Part shown: positions 10,276 to 20,959 of the stretch, piece after piece
Numbering within the stretch: the stretch's first letter is position 1
Layout of the letters: each line of letters begins with the position of its first letter
Source of the DNA: Halichondria panicea
Lineage: Eukaryota > Porifera > Demospongiae > Suberitida > Halichondriidae
NCBI RefSeq assembly: GCF_963675165.1
Contig: NC_087393.1
Span: 4,407,502-4,471,501 of the forward strand
Reading direction: 5' to 3'
Length of the DNA: 64,000 nucleotides
Program-made: the position numbers and the translations under genes
The notes under the pieces: model-generated
The model's database searches: none
What the model saw: the letters and a program-made list of their open reading frames with translations, nothing else
Told to the model about the DNA's origin: nothing

Positions 10276-13119
10276 TCAGAACGGCTTGAGTGCAGCAATG
10301 AGTGCGATTCCAATGGCCCAGATGGTCAATGAAGCAGTGAGGCCAGCTGCATGTGTGTGTGTAGGGGAGGGCATATGTAAGTGGGAACAATCATCACATT
10401 ACACCTGCGAAAACCTGAACTATTTCCATTATAGCTATAGGCACACCATGCATGCATGTCTGCATATAGTCAAGAGTAGATAAGAGTTACTGTATAGCGG
10501 GTAATTCTCGTGAGGTAAAAGTTTTAAAGTCGAATACGGTGATTTTTTGCAACAAAATGTTCGTTTGACTTCATTCCATGCGTTCCGGTATACTACGCCT
10601 ACGTTTTCGTGGAGGTCAGTTTGCGCCACGAAATTAACGAATATTTTACCCCACGAAAATTACTTGCTATACGAAAATTACCTGCTATACGGTACTCTAT
10701 TCTATCTACTCCTGCCATATAGTACAAGTAAGAAGTATCTCACCAGAACTAATTCCAGGTTCAACAGTAGCAGGTTCAGCAGTAGTAGCAGGTTCAGCAG
10801 TAGTAGCAGGTTCAGCAGTAGTAGCAGGTTCAGCAGTAGTAGCAGGTTCAGTAGTAGTAGCAGCAGTAGTAGTAACTATTGTACTTGGAGCCTGCTGAAC
10901 TACTCCCGTTCGCTGATTGGCCCAGTAGTTCATCCGTGTTTCGACTACAGCAAATCTGCAGTGTGTAAACAATGTGACAAAATGATAACAGATAGTAGTA
11001 GGTATAATTGATTGCCTCACACGAGATCAACTTTCATGAGATCAACTCCCACGAGATCAACTCTTACCAGAGCAACTTTGCATGAGGTCAACTGTCAATA
11101 GATCAACTCTCACAGAATCAAGGATCAACTCAACTCCTGAAATCAACTCAAATCAACTCTAATTTTTTTATCCAGAAATACTTTTTAAACGTGTTGGCCT
11201 CACTTTTTTAGCTAATTACTATTGTGCATGTGCGCCCATGCCAAAGGTTGGCAGGTATTGAGTAATAAGCCCCAGCCTATAGATTTAGCACAATGCACGC
11301 TCATTCGCAATGGCTCAATCATCAAGAAGTCAGGAAACATTTACTTTCAATCACATCAGCCCAGAACCAATAACGGTATTTTAATAATGAAAAGTCATCG
11401 TTAGTACAAAAGCAACCCCTCAACACAAAGGCTGCCTCTGTATAATGGCCTGAAATGTCCTCCGAAGGTGTTTGTTATAATAGGGTACGTTACAGGTGCT
11501 GTTTCAAATTCTTACCCATGCAGCCGTAACAGCCTGTATAGTACCGAACAGTATAATGGCAGCTGCAAAAATTCAACTAACAGGCATCCGATCTACTAAC
11601 AATTGACCTCATGCAAAGTTGCTCTGGTAAGAATTGATCTCGTGCGAGTTGATCTCATGAAAGTTGATCTCGTGTCCACACACCCTATAATTATACTGAA
11701 AACTAACACTCTTGACGGTATTTTAGACGTAGGGGTACTATAACCAGAGATTGAAGAGAAAGGGACATGAAACTAGATCACGTGAGCTTATGTGCTCAAT
11801 GTAAAACAGTTTAGGCACTCTTGCATTTAATATCAACTTTGTTCTATATGTAGCAGCAAGTCCAGATATACAGTCCCACAAAGTATTTTACATGATTTTA
11901 CATAGAACTTGCAGTAAAGACAATGTGCTACGTCCATTTTGGGCAACACGGATTGTATGTACACGTCATCAAGTTTCATATCCCTCTCTCTTCAATCTCT
12001 GCTATAACTATACAGTCGACTCTCGTTAATCCGGTCACCCTTGGGACAGTGCAGCTTGGTCGGAATAGCGAGGTGGCTGTATTCCGGGAAATAGCCGCGG
12101 CTTAAAACGACCTTACCTCGAATCTAATAATTTAAATTTTGCAGTTCTTGTTTCAAGGATAATGAAGGATAATGAGTCATTCTGCTCTCTATTTAAGTAT
12201 AATCCAATTTTATCTGCCAAACTGTACTGAGTTTATTCCAGTTTTAATTTTCGCGTTAAATACTCTACCCTCGAAAAACGCGAAATTTTGCACCCCTCGA
12301 AAATTCCCCGCTATATATACGGTATACATATTTAACATGAGCAAATAATTAAGCTACATGTACTTACCCAAATCTGATATTTCCAGTGTTACCTAGAGGA
12401 GCTGTCCAAGAGAAATACATGGCCTCTTTATCACTAGCTGAGTTGTGGGTAATTCCATCCTGAAATGATTATAGAGTAAATACATTTTGGTCTCAGATTC
12501 AAGGATCATCCTACCGATATAATCTAGGCCATGCATCAACGGTTAGCTAAACTGCTGATCTACTTACCGTCACAATAGGACAGCTGCTGAGTCTGCTTTG
12601 GTCTGCAATTGGCCCTGTTGGAGCGAAGACTCCAACACGAGTGGTATCATCGCTCACCAGCCTTGCTTGCACAAAGAATCCTCTGAAAGTGGTTGTTCCA
12701 TTAGTAGTGTTAGTGATCCCCACTACAAAAAGAAGAAGCAGAAGTGGAAGCTTTTTTCAGGTACCTACAACATGAACAGCCTGCAGGGCTGTACCATACT
12801 ATACTATATGCAACTTGCATTAAGTTCAATAATTCTCTAATACAATTCACAAGTATAGAAAGGAACTTTCAGTGCATGAGATCCTCAACTTACAGGTGTA
12901 GGTCCTTCCAGGGTAAAACGTAAAAGAGTTGTCACTAGCATTATAGAAGGGCATGAGACTAATAGCGTAGGGGACATCACTGATCTGTGGCTGGGCTCCA
13001 TGTTGAGTTGGGTTGGGGGAGAGGGTATCACAGGCCTGCGCGGGTGCACCACCAGAAAACCCCTCCACAAGCAGTCCTATGGAGGACATCACCAAGGAGA
13101 CACAGATAAGCAGCTTCAT
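10276..13119 (-). CDS. Reeler-domain membrane-tethered protein, copy A (251 aa)
   Basis: Five coding exons join in consistent phase: 12894-13119, 12568-12722, 12368-12459, 10744-10955 and 10276-10346. The protein has a signal peptide (residues 1-20) and a Reeler domain ending in the RFAVVET/YW block. A Thr/Ala/Glu/Pro stalk follows, with repeats of AEPATT. The last exon encodes a single hydrophobic segment (LTIWAIGIALIAALKPF, stop), probably a C-terminal membrane anchor or GPI signal. A 5' untranslated exon is likely at about 13504-13560, with its acceptor at 13145/13146. The intron at 10956-12367 contains a 657-bp inverted-repeat element. The O-glycosylated stalk is a prediction from composition. 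Confidence 0.85.
10762..10862 (-). repeat. In-frame 18-bp tandem repeat coding the stalk
   Basis: The unit GTAGCAGGTTCAGCAGTA repeats about five times inside the fourth exon of Reeler copy A. It encodes AEPATT-type hexapeptides on the minus strand. The matching exon of copy B (18856-18938) lacks it, so the stalk has expanded or shrunk between paralogues. Confidence 0.8.
11019..11675. mobile_element. 657-bp inverted-repeat element with GATCAACT arrays
   Basis: The left arm starts ACACGAGATCAACTTTCATG and carries several GATCAACT-type units spaced about 17-20 bases apart; the right arm ends with the exact complement CATGAAAGTTGATCTCGTGT. Arms are about 70 bp. The interior has no convincing gene. 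It sits in an intron of Reeler copy A. Confidence 0.7.
12013..12110. mobile_element. Remnant with Tigger/pogo-like terminus
   Basis: CAGTCGACTCTCGTTAATCC at 12013 resembles terminal inverted repeats of pogo/Tigger DNA transposons. The opposite end is not clear. It shows that pogo-type elements have been active in this genome, relevant to the pogo-derived gene at 39.9-42.0 kb. Confidence 0.4.
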
Positions 13120-13590
13120 ATTCACAACAGGCTATTGAGATCAATCTGCAAAGGAAAGAGCAAAGCTAGCTAATGAACATTTTTCACCTAAAACACATTT
13201 ATAAATTGAGAGAGCTAGCTACACATTCTACTACTGTACATACAGTAACTTATACTGTACGTGGCTATATGCTTGGTCTATGCATGTATATACATGCAAT
13301 ACCTAAAATGCAATACAACAGAAGCTCTTTACTCACTCAGTCTGGTCAGCACAGAAGTCATGCGGGTTTAAGGAAAAAGCAACGATACCAAAACACATTT
13401 TATAAATTGAGAGAGCTGCACATCCTATCAGGAGTACATGAAGATGCACTCCTGATCCTACATACAGTGACCATTATATATGTGGCTATTCTATGTATAC
13501 TCACCTAAAATGCAATGCAACAGAAGCTCTTTACTATACTCACTCAGTCTGGTCTGCACAAAAGTACTGAAGATTTGCAGGTTTAAGGCC

Positions 13591-13598
13591 CTTATAAG
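13591..13598 (-). promoter_or_regulatory. TATA box of Reeler copy A
   Basis: The minus strand reads CTTATAAG followed by GGCCTTAAACCTGCAAATCT, a block also seen upstream of copy B. The likely transcription start is near 13560, followed by a short untranslated exon with donor at 13503/13504. Confidence 0.55.
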
Positions 13599-13742
13599 AG
13601 CATGCCCTTAGCCAGCTGCAGTTATATGTCACATAATTAATTTTATACAGGATATAGAGTCATGCATAGCATGCACACAACTAAAGTACTAGTATAAGAG
13701 CTCATAATGAACTCTTGGTACTATATAGTCATGTACAGCACT

Positions 13743-14022
13743 AGCCTCGATTCTATAACACCTGTGGCCTTACAGTGTAGAGTGTCTTTAAGTAGAGACT
13801 TGGCTTGATACAATAAAGGGCATAAGAACTCAGTCGGCATCTTTGCACAATACTTCTACTATGTAACGGACTGTAACGTCAGAATACAAATAGTATACGG
13901 TTCTATGATTTTACTGACAGTATCCACAAATACACGGATTACCCCCTTTTTGGGGTAATGTACGCGCATGCGCATACAAGGTATACCAAGCCGCCTTTTT
14001 CTTCACGGCTGGAATCGAGGCT
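13743..14022. mobile_element. 280-bp element with AGCCTCGATTC ends
   Basis: AGCCTCGATTC at the left and GAATCGAGGCT at the right are inverted ends. Related ends recur at 1655-1746, 15.81-15.92 kb, 48545-48589 and 48.66-48.71 kb, defining a small MITE family. Confidence 0.5.
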
Positions 14023-15870
14023 AGCACAGCACATGATTGCATATTAACAACTCTTATTAAATAAAATGTGCAGTATTTATACAAAACACACACTGATTGT
14101 ACTAATATATGAAACCAAATCATCATACAAAAAAATTGATTGATAATCACACACTGAATCGAAAGGAGGCTATTCCTTCTACTATGAACCGTCTTTCTTT
14201 TAATTACAGCGCAACACAATAATTATGATTTTACAGTGGCACACAAATAGAACAAGCAAATTAACACAGTATTAATTATAACAACTGAAGCTACCGTACC
14301 GGATGTACTAACACACACTACTCATACATGTTCATAGTTTATAGTTCATTGACATTGACATTATTTAATTACGGAACGCCCCTCCAATACACTACACAAG
14401 TCACCACCCTTCAAACCATTGTAGACTAACTCGACAGTTAGATCCCACGCACAATGGGTGCTTCTTGCCCTTGAAACAAATGCAAGTGCACTTCACTTCA
14501 TCTGCAAATTAAAGAATCATATGCGTTCATATATAATCAGCACAGCCAGCTAACAAACATGCTATAGCCGATTTCTTTACTGAAAGAACGAAGGCGACCT
14601 ATCGTTATTTTAGAGACAACTCGGCCTGGGAATGAGGCTACAAATATGCATGCTCACCATTTTGGTCTAGACACATTTCCTCAGTGTGATCTTCTTTTGC
14701 CTTTGTCTCCGCCATTTTCATGAGCAACTCTGCAGAGTCTGCACTCCGTATTGGGTACAGCTGCATGTTGCCATCATTGCCACAGCAACCACAATATTTG
14801 TGCACGCCACAGAGAGAGCAAAATGTTTGTTTAGCAGTGTGATTGTATTGTCAATTGCATTATTTGAGCACAAAATAATCAATGCACTTTTTATTCAATG
14901 ACCCTTCAATGACCTTGAACAAGTATGTGTCTGAAATGTTGAGGCGGGTATTTGAGACTAGCTAATTGTCCACTACAATTTGTACATCACAATTTGTATG
15001 GTAGTAAACCTCCGAGGACGAGGGCGAAGTCCTGGGCCAAGGATCGGTTTACATATATGCATGCATATATATAGCAATAAATGTACTTGTTTTGCATGTT
15101 CCTATAGACATCTTTTTGCATGTGTATATAATTTTATAAAGACACTTTATGAAGCCTTCCTTTTATGATATGCATATAAAGACAACATATAAATTAATAA
15201 TTGACACAACTTGCCAATTTGCAACCTTTAATATGTGTAGTACTTGCATTGTGAAGATAAATAAAAATATGTTTCTAACACATGAACACACACATAAAGT
15301 ATACTGTCTTATTTAGTGGAGTAACGTGTCACTGCATGGTTTTCACTCGGGAAAGATGACTGTAACTTAGTATGCAATGGATCCCAGAGTTTTCAAGTTG
15401 ATCCAACTTCAATATACTTCACCAATTACTGGCTTCCTATCTGAACAAAATCTCCTGTTTTAACAAAAGACAGGTCAAGTTCGAGTTGGGTATATAGCTC
15501 TCCGTTTCACTGTGTAGATCTGGAGGGAGTAAATGTGACTAAAGTAACATGTTGGAATGTAAACCTGTACAAATTTGTACACTTCCGTGAACATTATGTA
15601 ATTTGGTTTTGAGTGTTGTACCAATTTGTATACTCCCCCAAGTTCTACAACTTGAGTATTTATATCATGTTGTCAAGGTAACAAGTGTGTAATAAAAGTC
15701 ATACAGTCCCTTCCGTGTTACATGGTCGCTCGATACATGATTTGGTAAGGGGTCGTTACAAAACACATAATTATAGCATGAAAATCCTTGTGCTGTATCT
15801 AATATACACCTAGCCTCGTTCCCAGGCCGATCCGTCTCCAATTGAACGCTAGGTCGACTCCTAGGCTAAT
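14023..15870. other. Gene-free intergenic DNA
   Basis: No gene is supported. The stretch includes a diverged duplicate of the 1.18-1.75 kb flank, including the GCCGATTTCTTTA...AACTCGGCCTGGGAATGAGG palindrome near 14570-14640. Otherwise it is AT-rich DNA. Confidence 0.5.
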
Positions 15871-16518
15871 ATACACCAAGCAACTTTCAGGCAATTCGTT
15901 AGCCTCGATTCCAGGCCGCATGCACTGAGGTCTTGTGAAGGAGGCTAACAATTCCGGCGTAAGCAACAAATTGCCGCAAATTTGCAAGCAACCAGCAAGC
16001 AACTCGCCTCACTAAACAATACTTGTACTATGAGCTTGTATCCAAACTGGTAGTTAAAAGTGTGTTGTTTGCTATTAGCTCTATTCTACTGGTTACAACT
16101 GCATGGTTATACTGGTTACAACACTAAGGAAAAAGAGGGGTCATTTGAATCGGAAAATGGATACAAAAATTAATTCTTGGGCTGTATAATTATTGTGAAA
16201 GTAGGTATCTCTTCAGACAAATATATCAGTTCACTAGATCTGATCGGACCAGGTCCACGGTCCTGTCCATGCATGCATTGATCTGAATGGACCGCTAACC
16301 TCTGCCGCTCACAAATATACGTGTTCAGATAATTATATGACAGCATAGGTATAGTGTGGTTTAGTGTGACAAATAAATGATAAAGTATCTTTCAGGCAAT
16401 ATGTTGCCTGAAGTTGACCATGGATCAACTTCAGGCAACAAGTTGCATACAACAGATTATATAACATACACGAGGCAGCTTAAAATGCAACGAATTGCCT
16501 GAAAGTTTCCTGGTGTAT
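15871..16518. mobile_element. 648-bp element with 30-bp inverted ends
   Basis: Left ATACACCAAGCAACTTTCAG and right CTGAAAGTTTCCTGGTGTAT pair as inverted ends with two mismatches. An internal palindrome near 16391-16443 reuses the AGGCAA/TTGCCT motif. No coding region is visible. Confidence 0.6.
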
Positions 16519-16771
16519 GCATGCACGGTGGCCATACATATACAGCTATAATTATTATACTAATAACCCGCCTGCTTTATATATAACCAGCCTATTATAT
16601 TTATGGGTACTTGATCCTGATGGGGTTTCATACTTGTTAATAAATACCCCACTTGGCATCAGTGTTGTAAAGATGTAGTAAAACTTTTCAGCCATGGAGC
16701 GCATTTATCATTATATCTCCCAGCTGGCATACTGAAATGCTGATGTGGACAATAATTTGTATAATTATATA

Positions 16772-16972
16772 CAGGGTGTCATACAGGATTTTGAAATAAA
16801 GGGGGGAAATAAGGTATGCTTTTAAGAACATTTTGCTAAAAAAAAGGTCAACTGTTAGTATGTAACATTGCCGGCTATGGGGACAACACTCAGTCATACA
16901 ACTAGTAAGGGGTGGTGGATTGGAGCCAAAGGGGGGATATCCCCCTTTCCCCTCCCCCTGTATGACACCCTG
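16772..16972. mobile_element. 201-bp MITE with TTATATA target duplication
   Basis: The ends CAGGGTGTCATACAGG and CCTGTATGACACCCTG are perfect inverted repeats, flanked by TTATATA at 16765-16771 and 16973-16979. The ends differ from the CAGGGGCG family, and the duplication is 7 bp (perhaps 8 with one mismatch). Confidence 0.75.
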
Positions 16973-17140
16973 TTATATAAAAGGGGTTATTTATATAAAC
17001 AGAGCACTCTCAAAGGTGTTCCACATTTATTAATAGCATATAAGCAAGTGTGGGTGAGTCATAGCTGTCACATCGTACATGCATCAGTTTCACAATTAGT
17101 ACGTACCTGCTGAAGCGTTGTCAGAGCAAATTGAGGAGTT

Positions 17141-18160
17141 CTGGAGTTTGTAGAATCTTTGCAATACACGAATAAAAGTGTGAGTACTAGATCTATGTAA
17201 TTATGGGAACTGCTCATAACAGATCGACCACACTGTGTACACATAATTATAAGGAACGCGTATAACGCTCTACGCTTTTACTGTACGTATGTTGCAAAAA
17301 TTCTGCAAACTCCAGTAGCATATATAATTTTGTTTATAAAATTTATGATGATATATATACATTACGTAATATTTATATCACACTAAGTGCTTTAATGTGT
17401 GCTCGAGCTTTATTGCATCAATCTGAGAATTAAAACACATTAGCTAGCTAAGTGGGTATGAAGGTTTTATTGCTGATCATGAAGCTGAAAACCCTGTTCA
17501 AGCTAGTTTTCAAAAAGCACCAGCTTCAAGCTACACTTTTGAGATGGCTGGATGACTTAATTTTGAATATACGATACTTTAATAGATCTATTTATCTATT
17601 CAACAAAGTGTGATAAAGTGAAAGCTTACTAATTGTTTATGTTTAGTGTTGGCCTGTGATGATGTGCTATGTTGCATCGCCATGCCTCTACCATATACAG
17701 CGGGCTATGTTCATATGGTGTTATTCGCATTGTAGAGCATCATTATATAGGTTCAATGTTACTATCCTAAGCTGTACGAGTATTTAATTGCGCAGTTCAT
17801 ACAAAAATTACCCACTACAGAATTGTGTAATTCCTCATCCTTTTGTCCTAGATCAGCCCCTGAGATCTGACCTGATAAATTTTGCTTTTTTTCACCCATT
17901 ATTCTGAAAATGAGCCCATAAAAATCGAAGTTTTCCCAAAAATGTGACATAATAATTAAGACATAGACATACCGTATAGCGGGTAATTTTCGGGGGACAA
18001 AATATTCGTGGTTGAGCAGTATTTAGTCATTTCATGGATATTATTTTCGTGGTTGCTGCTTGCCTGCAGGTAAAGGTAGGCAAGGTCGCTTCATTCGTGG
18101 GTAAAATATTCGTGGTCATACCTTCAACCACGAAAACCACGAATATTTTGCCGTAAAACA
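17141..18160. mobile_element. Two further MITEs in intergenic DNA
   Basis: The element at 17141-17315 has ends CTGGAGTTTGTAGAATC and GATTCTACAAACTCCAG-like, a second copy of the family at 2309-2470. The copy at about 17971-18155 belongs to the TATAGCGGGTAATTTTCG family. No gene is seen in the interval. Confidence 0.5.
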
Positions 18161-18650
18161 TGATTATAACTAATCCATAATTCACCTAGTTCAGCATTTT
18201 TTGCCATGAGAATCAAACATCGTTATGCATAACTTAACAAAAATGGACATTGTAGATACTGTATAGCAGGAAATTTTCGAGGCACTTATATTTCGTGGAT
18301 TAGCCTCTAAAAGCATTTTTTGCACAATGTTCGCGGAATGACTGCTTACCGGAAGCCACGCCTTTAAATCTTTGCAGACAGTAGAATCTACATAATACCG
18401 TATACATGTATATAGCGTGTTATATAGTACAATTACACACACCAATAAAAGTTTTGCATAATCATAATAAATTTGTTGGGAAAATTTTGCATTATCACAG
18501 CATGGCGTACATTACATGATTGCATGCATGTATACACAGACAATGCGGTAATGATCAACTAATTTGAATGTTCAGCTTCAGTATCGTAATAATGATCACA
18601 ACTAATTTGAATATTCAACTACTCAGTTGCAGTATACGTACTACTCCAGT

Positions 18651-20710
18651 TCAGAACGGCTTGAGTGCAGCAATGAGTGCGATTCCAATGGCCCAGATGG
18701 TCACTGAAGCAGTGAGGCCAGCTGTGTGTGGGTGTGGGTGTGGGGGAGGGTATAATTATATATCCAATTATTGGGAACAATCACATTTCTAGGCATACAA
18801 GCCACGCATGAATGCACTGCCAGGCCACCTATAGTACAATGTGAAAGGATCTTACTTGCACTACTTCCTGGAGCCTGCTGAACCACTCCCGTTCGCTGAT
18901 TGGCCCAGTAAGTATTCCGTGTTTGAACTATAGCAAACCTGCAGTGTGAAAACAATTTAGAGCACACTTAACAGGGGCGTAGCCAGGATTTGAGATAGGG
19001 GGGTGCTTGATGAACGAATTACCAATGGGGGTGGGGGCACTCCCCCAGAAAATTTTTGTTGTTACATGCTCTGAGATTGATTCTAACGCAATCTGGCTAA
19101 AGAAATGAGGGTACTGCTGCTTTGAGGGTACTGGTGGTTAAGCCACATCTTCATTTGAAGATATCCTATAAAATGCATTGTTTTGAGTTGTGACAATTAA
19201 ATCATGCAGCTGCTAACCAGGTTCTGCTTGTGAATTAGTAGGACAGGGTGGCAAGCCACTTGCAGTTGCAGTGCTGCTCTGTGAAAACTGGGCTCAACGG
19301 AAAAATACTCATGATGATGATGGTGATAGCTGCTGAACATTAACAAACAGTCTGCAACTCTGTGGGGGACCTTGGTCTGCTCAGCACGTGGCTTTGCGCA
19401 TGTGCACTGACTGGAATGAATATTTGGAGGTGGAGCTAGATAGTTAGAGGTGGAGTTGATCGTGCAATTATAGAGCTCTAGTTACTCTCGATCTCATATC
19501 AGCTAGCTAGCTTAGCTAGTTAGTAAAATGAACTTGTGGAGCAGAGTCTGAGGCCAGAGGGGGGTGCTGGAGCACCCTCTGCCCCCCTCTGGCTACGCCA
19601 CTGCTTAATTTATTTAAAGCATGGTCACCTGACTATTTTTAGATAAGCTGATTGGCTGGAGATCATGTGCCAGCACTAATTATATATTTTTAGGTTAGGG
19701 GGGACTACCGTATTACTAGGATATTTTGCAGGTGAAAAACCTTTGCGAATGAGCCAAATCAGCAACAAATTTGACTCTTTGCCTATTGCGTTCTGGCAAG
19801 AATCGTGTGTATTTACAAGTAATAATTATTGTTGCGAATTGATCAACCATCGCAAAGTTCGCAAATGTTTGATGCTCGCAAAACATTCTAGTAATACGGT
19901 AGTATACATTTAACATTAGCAACGTTTTCTCAATAAGTTACTTACCCAAATCTGATACTTCCAGTGTAACCCATAGGAGCTGTCCAAGTGAAATACATGG
20001 CGTCTTTATCAACACGTGAGTTGTGGGTGATTCCATCCTGAAGAGTGCAAAATACATTTGGTCTCAGATCCAAGGATCATAATTATAGCTTATTAGAACA
20101 AAGCTCCTACCGATATAAGCTAGGCCATGCATCAGCGGTTAGCTAAACTGCTGATCCACTTACTGTCATAATAGGACAGCTGCTGAGTCTGCTTAGGTTT
20201 GCCACTGGCCCTGTTGGACCGAAGATTCCAACACGAGTAGTATCATCGCTCATCAGCCTTGCTTGCACAAAAAATCCTCTGAAAGCGGCTGCTCCACTAG
20301 TAGCATTAGTGATCCCCACTACAAAAAGAAAGCAAAAGTGGAAGCTTTTTCAGGTACCTACACCATGAACAGCCAGCAGGGCTGTACTATATACTGCATG
20401 CAAACTTGCATTAAGTTCACTATTAATACAATTCACAAGTAGAACGGAACTTTCAGTGCATATATGAGATCCTCAACTTACAGGTGTAGGTCATTCCAGG
20501 GTAGAACGTAAAAGTGTTGTCACTAGCATTATAGAAGGGCATGAGACTAATGGTGTAGGGGACATCACTGGTGGTCTGTGGCTGGGCTAGATGTGCAGTT
20601 GGGTCGGGGGAGAGGCTATCACAGGCAGCAGCAGGTGCACCAGTAGACAAACCCTCCACAAGCAGTCCTATGGAGGACATTACCAAGGAGACACAGATAA
20701 GCAACTTCAT
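18651..20710 (-). CDS. Reeler-domain membrane-tethered protein, copy B (209 aa)
   Basis: The exons are 20482-20710, 20164-20318, 19946-20037, 18856-18938 and 18651-18721, with the same number, phases and nearly the same lengths as copy A. It has a signal peptide, a Reeler domain (PFYNASDNTFTFYPGMTYT, FRGFFVQARL) and the YWANQRTGVVQQAP block. A short GSSAS linker replaces the AEPATT stalk, and a C-terminal hydrophobic tail ends in IALIAALKPF. The 632-bp hAT-like element at 18972-19603 lies in the intron before exon 4. Copies A and B are recent tandem duplicates, because intron and promoter DNA also align. Confidence 0.85.
18972..19603. mobile_element. 632-bp hAT-like non-autonomous element, duplication CTTAA
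   Basis: CAGGGGCGTAGCCAGG at the left and CTGGCTACGCCACTG at the right are inverted ends, with CTTAA at 18967-18971 and 19604-19608. It has no intact transposase. It lies in an intron of Reeler copy B. Confidence 0.75.
19704..19903. mobile_element. 200-bp MITE, ends ACTACCGTATTACTAG
   Basis: ACTACCGTATTACTAG...TTTTGC at the left mirrors GCAAAA...CTAGTAATACGGTAGT at the right. It is intronic in Reeler copy B. Confidence 0.65.
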
Positions 20711-20949
20711 ACTCACAACAGGATATTGAGATCAATCTGCAAAGGAAAAAGCAAAGATACATGTAGTTCACCAAAACACATTTATAAATTGAGAGAGCTA
20801 CACATGCTACATACAGTGACCATAATTAATTATATATGTGGCTATAACATGCTTGGTCTATGTATACTCACCTAAAATATACAACAGAAGCTCTTTACTC
20901 ACTCAGTCTGGTCTGCACAGAAGTACTGAAGATTTGCAGGTTTAAGGCC

Positions 20950-20957
20950 CTTATATG
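20950..20957 (-). promoter_or_regulatory. TATA-like box of Reeler copy B
   Basis: The minus strand reads CATATAAGGGCC at the position equivalent to the CTTATAAGGGCC boxes of copy A and the CTTATAAG box of copy C. A 5' untranslated exon probably ends at the donor at 20871/20872 and splices to 20736. Confidence 0.5.
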
Positions 20958-20959
20958 AA

